From Pseudomonadota bacterium (GTDB taxonomy: Bacteria; Pseudomonadota; Gammaproteobacteria; Burkholderiales; Burkholderiaceae_E): 20,529 nucleotides of DNA. Position numbers and translations under genes: made by a program. The stretch is taken from assembly GCA_023388075.1 (NCBI GenBank), contig JAEWGX010000007.1:1-20529 (forward strand), read 5' to 3'. The notes beneath the pieces are model-generated. The model searched no databases and was not told the origin of the DNA. It was given only the letters and a program-made list of their open reading frames with translations. Below, piece after piece: positions 15,526-20,529 of this stretch (within the stretch, counting starts at the first letter, position 1; every line of letters begins with the position of its first letter).

Positions 15526-16149
15526 TTAGCGCGAGTACAACTCGACGATGAGGCTTTCGTTGATGTCGGCAGCGATATCGGACCGCTCCGGAAGGGCCTT
15601 CAGCACGCCCTCGACCTTGTTCTTGTCGACCGACACCCAGGAAGGAAAGCCGTTCTGCTCGGCGAGGTTCAGCGCGTCCTGGATCCGCGCCTGCTTCTTC
15701 GCGCGCTCGCGCACGGAGATGACGTCGTTCGGGCGCACCAGCGCCGACGGCACGTTCAACGTTGCGCCGTTGACCAGGATCGCGCGGTGGGTCACCAGTT
15801 GGCGTGCTTCCGCCCGCGTCGAGGCGATGCCCATGCGATAGACGACGTTGTCAAGGCGCGACTCCAGCAGCGCGAGCAGCAACTCGCCGGTGTTGCCGCG
15901 CCGGCGCGACGCTTCGGCGAAGTAGCGCCGGAACTGGCGCTCCAGCACCCCGTACATGCGCTTGACCTTCTGCTTCTCGCGAAGCTGCAGCCCGTAGTCG
16001 CTGGTGCGCTGGCCGCTGATCCGGCCGTGCTGGCCCGGCTTGGTGTCGACCTTGCACTTGGAATCGAGCGAGCGCCGCGCGCTCTTCAGGAAGAGATCCG
16101 TCCCTTCCCGGCGGGAAAGCTTCGCCTTCGGTCCGATATAACGTGCCAC
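15526..16149 (-). CDS. rpsD: 30S ribosomal protein S4
   Basis: This 207-residue primary 16S rRNA-binding protein begins at GTG (ARYIGPKAKLSRREGTDLFL) with AAGGAA upstream. It contains KPGQHGRISGQRTSDYGLQL and the S4 RNA-binding domain with LDNVVYRMGIASTRAEARQL. Only one cysteine is present near the N-terminus, so it is of the non-zinc type. In E. coli S4 represses the alpha operon by binding its mRNA leader. Whether it does so here cannot be seen. The gap to rpsK is 133 bases. Confidence 0.98.
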   Translation of the reverse strand: MARYIGPKAKLSRREGTDLFLKSARRSLDSKCKVDTKPGQHGRISGQRTSDYGLQLREKQKVKRMYGVLERQFRRYFAEASRRRGNTGELLLALLESRLDNVVYRMGIASTRAEARQLVTHRAILVNGATLNVPSALVRPNDVISVRERAKKQARIQDALNLAEQNGFPSWVSVDKNKVEGVLKALPERSDIAADINESLIVELYSR

Positions 16150-16282
16150 TTTACGTTCCTTCGATGCTACGCGGGGTTTCCGCGGTTAGTCCGGGCGCAG
16201 AGGCGAGGTCGCTTGCGCACGAACAAGGTGGTCTTCCATGCAGGCGCCCTTCCGGCCGCCCGCAAGTCGATGGTGTCCTCGC
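16150..16282 (-). other. Long rpsK-rpsD intergenic segment with hairpin potential
   Basis: At 133 bases this is by far the longest gap in the ribosomal cluster here. It contains CGCGG/CCGCG arms at 16170-16174 and 16180-16184 around a 5-base loop. A second imperfect GCGCA...TGCGC structure lies at about 16195-16218. The AAGGAA ribosome binding site for rpsD lies at its downstream end. I see no open reading frame worth calling. It may be an untranslated control segment for S4. Confidence 0.35.
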
Positions 16283-16696
16283 CTAGATCCGGCGCTTCTT
16301 GGGCGGACGGCAGCCGTTGTGCGGCAGCGGCGTCACGTCCGAGATGGAGAGGATCTTGATGCCCAGCGCATTGAGCGCCCGCACCGACGAATCCCGCCCG
16401 GGACCCGGACCTTTCACCCTCACGTCCAGGTTCTTGATGCCGCTCTCCATCGCGGCCCGGCCGGCGGCTTCGGCCGCCACCTGCGCCGCGAACGGCGTGG
16501 ACTTGCGGGACCCCTTGAAGCCGGCCCCTCCCGAGGTCGCCCAGGAAAGCGCGTTGCCCTGGCGGTCCGTGATGGTGATGATGGTGTTGTTGAACGACGC
16601 GTGCACGTGCGCGATGCCGTCCGAGATGTTCTTCTTGACCTTCTTGCGGGCGCGCTGCGCGGCCGCGACCTGCTGCGGGCTGGGATTTCTTGCCAT
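16283..16696 (-). CDS. rpsK: 30S ribosomal protein S11
   Basis: This 137-residue platform protein of the small subunit contains GIAHVHASFNNTIITITDRQ, SGGAGFKGSRKSTPFAAQ and VKGPGPGRDSSVRAL. It ends DVTPLPHNGCRPPKKRRI, the near-invariant family C-terminus. The N-terminal 18 residues are the variable basic arm. It lies 21 bases after rpsM. Length is slightly above the E. coli protein because of the arm. Confidence 0.98.
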   Translation of the reverse strand: MARNPSPQQVAAAQRARKKVKKNISDGIAHVHASFNNTIITITDRQGNALSWATSGGAGFKGSRKSTPFAAQVAAEAAGRAAMESGIKNLDVRVKGPGPGRDSSVRALNALGIKILSISDVTPLPHNGCRPPKKRRI

Positions 16697-16717
16697 GGCT
16701 TCTGCTTGCGCTCCTGT

Positions 16718-17083
16718 TTACTTCTTCAACGCGACGCCGGCCTTGCTCGGCCCCTTGCGCGTGCGGGCATTGGTGCGGGTCCGCTGGCCGCGCACGGGCA
16801 GGCCGCGGCGATGCCGCACCCCGCGGTAGCAGCCGAGGTCCATCAGCCGCTTGATCGACATCGAGATCTCCCGGCGCAGGTCCCCTTCGGTCACGAAGCG
16901 GCCGATCTGCTCCCGGATGCGCTCGAGCTCGCTGTCCGAGAGGTCCTTGACCTTCTTCGTGTGGGCGATCCCGACGGCGTCGCAGATGGCGCGCGCGCGA
17001 GCGCGGCCGATGCCGTAGATGGACGTGAGGCCGATCTCGGCGTGCTGCCGATCGGGTACGTTGACTCCTGCGATACGTGCCAT
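16718..17083 (-). CDS. rpsM: 30S ribosomal protein S13
   Basis: This 121-residue head protein of the small subunit forms intersubunit bridges to L5 and touches the P-site tRNA. It starts MARIAGVNVPDRQHAEIGLT. The helix-two-turn-helix segment contains SIYGIGRARARAICDAVGI, and the basic tail contains RGVRHRRGLPVRGQRTRTNA and ends KKGPSK-like (RKGPSKAGVALKK). GAGGT precedes the ATG. It is normally the first gene of the alpha operon, here 16 bases after rpmJ. Confidence 0.98.
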   Translation of the reverse strand: MARIAGVNVPDRQHAEIGLTSIYGIGRARARAICDAVGIAHTKKVKDLSDSELERIREQIGRFVTEGDLRREISMSIKRLMDLGCYRGVRHRRGLPVRGQRTRTNARTRKGPSKAGVALKK

Positions 17084-17099
17084 AACTGGTTTACCTCGC

Positions 17100-17213
17100 T
17101 CAACCCTGGCGCTGCTTGTGGCGCGGATCCGTGCAGATCACCCGCACGACGCCGTTGCGCCGGATGATCTTGCAGTAGCGGCACATCTTCTTGACGCTTG
17201 CCATGACCTTCAT
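17100..17213 (-). CDS. rpmJ: 50S ribosomal protein L36 (zinc-ribbon type)
   Basis: This 37-residue protein begins MKVMASVKKMCRYCKIIRR and ends with RVICTDPRHKQRQG. The zinc ligands are Cys11, Cys14, Cys27 and His32, so this is the zinc-binding (C+) form. The first ATG has AGGGG about seven bases upstream. Starting at Met1 rather than the in-frame Met4 fits both the site and the family. It lies between infA and rpsM. Confidence 0.97.
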   Translation of the reverse strand: MKVMASVKKMCRYCKIIRRNGVVRVICTDPRHKQRQG

Positions 17214-17246
17214 GTTCGTTCCCCTGCTAACCTTTCTCGAAAATTC

Positions 17247-17465
17247 CTACTTGGCGCGGAAGACGATCCGCGCGCGGGAGAGGTCGTACGGCGTCAGCTC
17301 CACCGTGACCCTGTCGCCCGGCAGGATGCGGATGTAGTGCATGCGCATCTTTCCCGAGATGTGCCCCAGCACCACGTGGCCGTTTTCCAGCTTCACCCTG
17401 AACGTGGCGTTGGGTAGGTTCTCCAACACCTCGCCTTGCATCTGGATGACATCTTCCTTCGACAT
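17247..17465 (-). CDS. infA: Translation initiation factor IF-1
   Basis: This 72-residue OB-fold protein binds the ribosomal A site during initiation. It starts MSKEDVIQMQGEVLENLPNA and contains FRVKLENGHVVLGHISGKMR, with PGDRVTVELTPYDLSRARI near the end. GGAG lies five bases before the ATG. Its place between secY and rpmJ is common in betaproteobacteria and Firmicutes but not in E. coli, where infA lies elsewhere. Confidence 0.98.
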   Translation of the reverse strand: MSKEDVIQMQGEVLENLPNATFRVKLENGHVVLGHISGKMRMHYIRILPGDRVTVELTPYDLSRARIVFRAK

Positions 17466-17489
17466 TGCGCTCCCGCGGTCGTTCCCGCC

Positions 17490-18827
17490 CTAGCGGCCCG
17501 GCGAACCGAGTCCCTTGAAACTCGTCTTCTTCAGCAGGCTCTCGTACTGGTTGGACATGATGTACGCCTGAACCTGCGCCATGAAGTCCATGGTCACCAC
17601 CACGATGATGAGCAGTGAGGTACCGCCGAAGTAGAAGGGCACGTTCCACTCCAGCACCATGAACTCCGGCAACAGGCAGACCAGCGTGATGTAGATCGCG
17701 CCCGCAAGCGTGAGCCGCATCAGGATCCGGTCGATGTACCGCGCGGTCTGCTCTCCGGGCCGGATCCCCGGCAGCATCGCCCCGCTCTTCTTCAGGTTCT
17801 CCGCGGTCTCCCGGCTGTTGAACACCAGCGCCGTATAGAAGAAGCAGAAGAAGATGATCGCCGCCGCGTACAGCCCGATGTACAGCGGCTGCCCCGGCGA
17901 CAACGTCGCCGCCAGGTCCCTGATCCAGCCGGTGAGTCCCGTGGCTTCGCCCGAGGTGAACCACTGCGCCAGCGTCGCCGGGAACAGGATGATCGACGAG
18001 GCGAAGATCGGCGGGATCACCCCCGACATGTTGAGCTTGAGCGGCAGATGCGAGCTCTGGCCCTGGTAGATCTTGTTCCCGACCTGGCGCTTGGCATAGT
18101 TGACCGTGATCTTGCGCTGGCCCCGCTCCACGAAGACGCAGAACGCCGTCACCAGGACCACCAGCGCGACGATGATCAGCGCGATCACCGGGTTCATCGA
18201 CCCGTTGCTGACCAGTTGCCCCATGCCGCCGATCGCGCTGGGAAGCCCGGCGACGATTCCGGCGAAGATGATGATCGAGATCCCGTTGCCCAGCCCCCGC
18301 TCGGTGATCTGCTCACCCAGCCACATCAGGAACATGGTGCCGGTTACCAGGGAAACAACCGTCACGAACCGGAAGCCCGGGCCCGGATCGATCACCAGGT
18401 TCGCCTGCGTCTCCAGCGCGATCGAGATCGACAGCGCCTGGAAGGTGGCGAGCGCGAGCGTGAACCAGCGCGTGTACTTGGTGATGGTGCGCCGCCCGGC
18501 CTCGCCTTCCTTCTTGATCGCCTCCAGCTGCGGCACCACCACGGTGAGCAGCTGCATGATGATCGAGGCCGAGATGTACGGCATGATCCCCAGCGCGAAG
18601 ACCGTGAACCGCGACAGCGCCCCGCCCGAGAACATGTTGAACATGCCGAGCACGCCGCCCTGCTGGCTGCGGAACAGGTCCGCGAGCGCATCCGGGTTGA
18701 TGCCGGGCACGGGGATGTGCGCGCCGACGCGGTAGACCACGAGCGCGAGCAGGAGGAACAGGAGCCGGCGCTTCAGGTCGCCGTACTTCCCGCCGCCCCT
18801 GGTCAGCGTCGAGGGGTTGGTGGCCAT
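17490..18827 (-). CDS. secY: Protein translocase channel subunit SecY
   Basis: This 445-residue ten-helix membrane protein is the central pore of the Sec translocon. Motifs include YRVGAHIPVPGINP after helix 1, the plug-region FNMFSGGALSRFTVFALGI and IMPYISASIIMQLL. Further on come GLGNGISIIIFAGIVAGLP, the cytosolic loop YAKRQVGNKIYQGQSSHLP and the C-terminal NQYESLLKKTSFKG. The ATG at 18827 lies one base after the rplO stop and gives MATNPSTLTRGGGKYGDLKR. An in-frame start at 18866 would add 13 residues inside rplO and is less likely. Translation is probably coupled to rplO. Confidence 0.97.
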   Translation of the reverse strand: MATNPSTLTRGGGKYGDLKRRLLFLLLALVVYRVGAHIPVPGINPDALADLFRSQQGGVLGMFNMFSGGALSRFTVFALGIMPYISASIIMQLLTVVVPQLEAIKKEGEAGRRTITKYTRWFTLALATFQALSISIALETQANLVIDPGPGFRFVTVVSLVTGTMFLMWLGEQITERGLGNGISIIIFAGIVAGLPSAIGGMGQLVSNGSMNPVIALIIVALVVLVTAFCVFVERGQRKITVNYAKRQVGNKIYQGQSSHLPLKLNMSGVIPPIFASSIILFPATLAQWFTSGEATGLTGWIRDLAATLSPGQPLYIGLYAAAIIFFCFFYTALVFNSRETAENLKKSGAMLPGIRPGEQTARYIDRILMRLTLAGAIYITLVCLLPEFMVLEWNVPFYFGGTSLLIIVVVTMDFMAQVQAYIMSNQYESLLKKTSFKGLGSPGR

Positions 18828-18828
18828 G

Positions 18829-19314
18829 CTAGCGGCCTGCTCCTTCCGGCGATTGCGCCTCTGCAACCGGCTTGGCCTGCGGCACCAGCACGCTGCCGCC
18901 CGCCGCCTCGATGGCGGCGCGCGCGCCCTTGGTCACGCCGATCCCCGTCAGGCTGACTTTGCGGGTCAGGCTGCCGGAGAGGATCACCTTGGCGCCCAGC
19001 GCGAGCTGGGGCACGACGCCAGCCTGCTTGAGGACCAGCAGGTCCACGTCGACCGCCTCCAGGCGCTCCAGGTCCGACAGGCGCACTTCCGCCGTCAGGC
19101 CCGCCATCGGCGACTTGAAGCCGCGCTTTGGCAGCCGGCGCTGCAGCGGCATCTGGCCGCCCTCGAAGCCGACCTTGTGGAAGCCGCCCGAACGGGACTT
19201 CTGGCCCTTGTGGCCGCGCCCCGCCGTCTTGCCCATGCCGGAGCCGATGCCGCGGCCCACCCGCTTGCCGACGTGCCGCGAGCCTTCCGCTGGCTTGAGT
19301 TGGTTCAGTCTCAT
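18829..19314 (-). CDS. rplO: 50S ribosomal protein L15
   Basis: This 161-residue large-subunit protein starts MRLNQLKPAEGSRHVGKRVG. It has the Gly-rich basic arm RGIGSGMGKTAGRGHKGQKS, GGFHKVGFEGGQMPLQRRLP and the folded C-terminal domain with LGAKVILSGSLTRKVSLTGI. The C-terminus is extended by about 15 residues of Ala/Glu/Pro-rich sequence. The ATG is one base after the rpmD stop, and GAGGA lies within the end of rpmD. Confidence 0.97.
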   Translation of the reverse strand: MRLNQLKPAEGSRHVGKRVGRGIGSGMGKTAGRGHKGQKSRSGGFHKVGFEGGQMPLQRRLPKRGFKSPMAGLTAEVRLSDLERLEAVDVDLLVLKQAGVVPQLALGAKVILSGSLTRKVSLTGIGVTKGARAAIEAAGGSVLVPQAKPVAEAQSPEGAGR

Positions 19315-19315
19315 G

Positions 19316-19507
19316 TCAGTCCTCTACCTTCACCAGGTAGGCCACCTTGTTGATCATCCCGCGCACCGCGGGCGTGTCCTCCAGCTCGCGGACCTGGTTG
19401 ATCCGCTTCAGTCCAAGGCCGAGGACCGTATCCCGATGGCCACCCGCGGTCCGGCTTGCGCTGCGGACCAGCTTGACCTTCAGGGTCTTCTTCGCTTCGT
19501 TGCTCAT
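19316..19507 (-). CDS. rpmD: 50S ribosomal protein L30
   Basis: This 63-residue protein starts MSNEAKKTLKVKLVRSASRT. It contains HRDTVLGLGLKRINQVRELE and ends with VRGMINKVAYLVKVED, the ferredoxin-like L30 fold. I chose the ATG at 19507 because GGAGCGAAGG lies just upstream and the length fits the family. The in-frame ATG at 19531 would add eight residues and overlap rpsE. Confidence 0.96.
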   Translation of the reverse strand: MSNEAKKTLKVKLVRSASRTAGGHRDTVLGLGLKRINQVRELEDTPAVRGMINKVAYLVKVED

Positions 19508-19527
19508 CGCCTTCGCTCCGGGACGGC

Positions 19528-20055
19528 TCAACCCAGGATTTCCTCGACCGACTTGCCGCGCTTGGCGGCGATCTCGGACGGGGTGGACAGCTTGGTGAAC
19601 GCATTCAGGGTGGCGCGAACCAGGTTGTACGGGTTGCTCGAGCCATGGCTCTTCGCCACCACGTTGGTCACGCCCATCACGTCGAACACCGCGCGCATCG
19701 GGCCGCCGGCGATCACGCCGGTACCTTCGTCGGCGGGCGAGATGAACACCCGCGACGCGCCGTGGCGGCCGTGCACCACGTGGTGGATCGTGCCGTTCTT
19801 GAGCGGCACCTTGAAGAGCTTGCGCCGCGCCTCGTCCATCGCCTTCTGGACCGAGACCGGCACTTCGCGCGCCTTGCCCTTGCCCATGCCGACGCGGCCG
19901 TCGCCGTCACCGACGACCGCAAGCGCGGCGAAGCCGAGGATCCGGCCGCCCTTCACCACCTTGGTCACCCGGTTGATGCCGATCATCTTTTCCTTGAGAC
20001 CGTCATCGCGTTCTTCGGTGCCGCGCTGCGGCCCCCTTGCCTGAACCTTTGCCAT
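19528..20055 (-). CDS. rpsE: 30S ribosomal protein S5
   Basis: This 175-residue small-subunit protein affects decoding fidelity. It contains LKEKMIGINRVTKVVKGGRI and FAALAVVGDGDGRVGMGKGK in the double-stranded-RNA-binding-like N-terminal domain. The second domain has PADEGTGVIAGGPMRAVFDV, VTNVVAKSHGSSNPYNLVRA and the terminal KRGKSVEEILG. GAGGA precedes the ATG at normal spacing, and rplR lies 10 bases upstream. Confidence 0.98.
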   Translation of the reverse strand: MAKVQARGPQRGTEERDDGLKEKMIGINRVTKVVKGGRILGFAALAVVGDGDGRVGMGKGKAREVPVSVQKAMDEARRKLFKVPLKNGTIHHVVHGRHGASRVFISPADEGTGVIAGGPMRAVFDVMGVTNVVAKSHGSSNPYNLVRATLNAFTKLSTPSEIAAKRGKSVEEILG

Positions 20056-20065
20056 TACCTGTTCC

Positions 20066-20428
20066 TCAGAACTTCAGCCCGGCTTCCCGCGCGGCCTCGG
20101 CCAGCGCGCGGATGCGCCCGTGATAGCGATACCCGGAACGGTCGAAGGCGACCGAATCGATCCCGGCCTTGAGCGCCTTCTCGGCCACCCGCTTGCCGAC
20201 CAGGGTGGCGGCGGCGACGTTGCCGCCCTTTCCGTTCAGCGCAGCCCGCACCTCGGCCTCGTTGGTGGAGGCGGTCACCAGCACCCGGTCGCCTTCGGGG
20301 GCGATGATGTTGGCGTAGATGTGCGTGTTGCTGCGGAACACCGCCAGCCGGCCCACCCGCAGCTCGCGGATCTTGAGCCGGGTCTGGCGCGAGCGGCGCA
20401 GCCGCGAAGCCTTCTTGTCAAATGCCAT
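20066..20428 (-). CDS. rplR: 50S ribosomal protein L18
   Basis: This 120-residue 5S rRNA-binding protein has the basic N-terminus DKKASRLRRSRQTRLKIREL. It contains RLAVFRSNTHIYANIIAPEG and AATLVGKRVAEKALKAGI, then VAFDRSGYRYHGRIRALAEA and AREAGLKF. GAGGAAC precedes the ATG. It lies between rplF and rpsE as in the standard spc operon. Confidence 0.98.
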   Translation of the reverse strand: MAFDKKASRLRRSRQTRLKIRELRVGRLAVFRSNTHIYANIIAPEGDRVLVTASTNEAEVRAALNGKGGNVAAATLVGKRVAEKALKAGIDSVAFDRSGYRYHGRIRALAEAAREAGLKF

Positions 20429-20461
20429 TGCTGTTCCTCGAGCCCGTTCTGCCTGTCGGGA

Positions 20462-20529
20462 TCACTTCTTCTTCGTCTCTTTCATGACGACGCGCTCGTC
20501 CGAGTAGCGCACGCCCTTGCCCTTGTAGG
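20462..20529 (-). CDS. rplF: 50S ribosomal protein L6, C-terminal end only (cut by window edge)
   Basis: The last 22 codons before the right edge read YKGKGVRYSDERVVMKETKK followed by one more Lys and TGA. This is the characteristic C-terminus of L6. The rest lies outside the window. Its position 33 bases before rplR is as expected for the spc operon. Confidence 0.93.
   Translation of the reverse strand, partial: YKGKGVRYSDERVVMKETKKK

Noticed and set aside
16891..17184. 97-codon frame on minus over rpmJ and rpsM
   Set aside because: It is out of frame with L36 and S13, which are both clear; it is a shadow.
1..20529. Mobile elements, CRISPR arrays, tRNA or rRNA genes
   Set aside because: I looked for transposase or integrase motifs, regularly spaced repeats and tRNA-like cloverleafs and saw none. 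Gene content and composition look uniform, apart from the AT-rich patch near 5290.

Overview
The window is high-GC, gene-dense chromosomal DNA made almost entirely of conserved housekeeping genes. It most resembles a betaproteobacterium, or a close gammaproteobacterial relative. The clues are a pilMNOPQ operon divergent from a class A PBP gene, a lptM-lysA pair, a di-haem cytochrome c4 gene divergent from engB, an engB-hemB pair next to the ribosomal cluster, and infA lying between secY and rpmJ in a spc-alpha operon. HemB has the Asp-rich (non-cysteine) metal-site motif. The species cannot be named from this sequence alone.

Layout. Positions 36-5269 (minus) hold the type IV pilus assembly operon pilM-N-O-P-Q, with every junction a 4-base ATGA overlap. 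The first bases of the window may be the start codon of the next gene. Positions 5270-5634 are a divergent, locally AT-rich control region with a good sigma70-type promoter for pilM. mrcA (PBP1A), lptM and lysA follow on plus (5635-9585). lysA converges on and overlaps msrQ. msrQ and msrP (periplasmic methionine sulfoxide reductase) and a cytochrome c4 gene are on minus (9519-12106). engB and hemB are on plus (12164-13997). Two tandem GC-rich hairpins separate hemB from the converging ribosomal cluster. From 14087 to the right edge, on minus, lies the end of the spc operon and the alpha operon: rplF (partial), rplR, rpsE, rpmD, rplO, secY, infA, rpmJ, rpsM, rpsK, rpsD, rpoA, rplQ.

How the genes work together. 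PilM binds the N-terminal tail of PilN. PilN-PilO form the inner-membrane alignment complex, and lipoprotein PilP connects it to the PilQ secretin in the outer membrane. PBP1A polymerises and crosslinks peptidoglycan, and LysA supplies lysine from meso-diaminopimelate. LptM helps assemble the LPS translocon. MsrP/MsrQ repair oxidised envelope proteins using respiratory electrons. Cytochrome c4 carries electrons, and HemB makes haem precursor. The right third encodes ribosomal proteins, the SecY channel, IF-1 and RNA polymerase alpha.

I found no mobile element, CRISPR array, tRNA, rRNA or obviously novel multi-gene system. The second-look items are small: overlaps, motif substitutions, control-region repeats, possible leaderless starts and genes apparently missing from common synteny.
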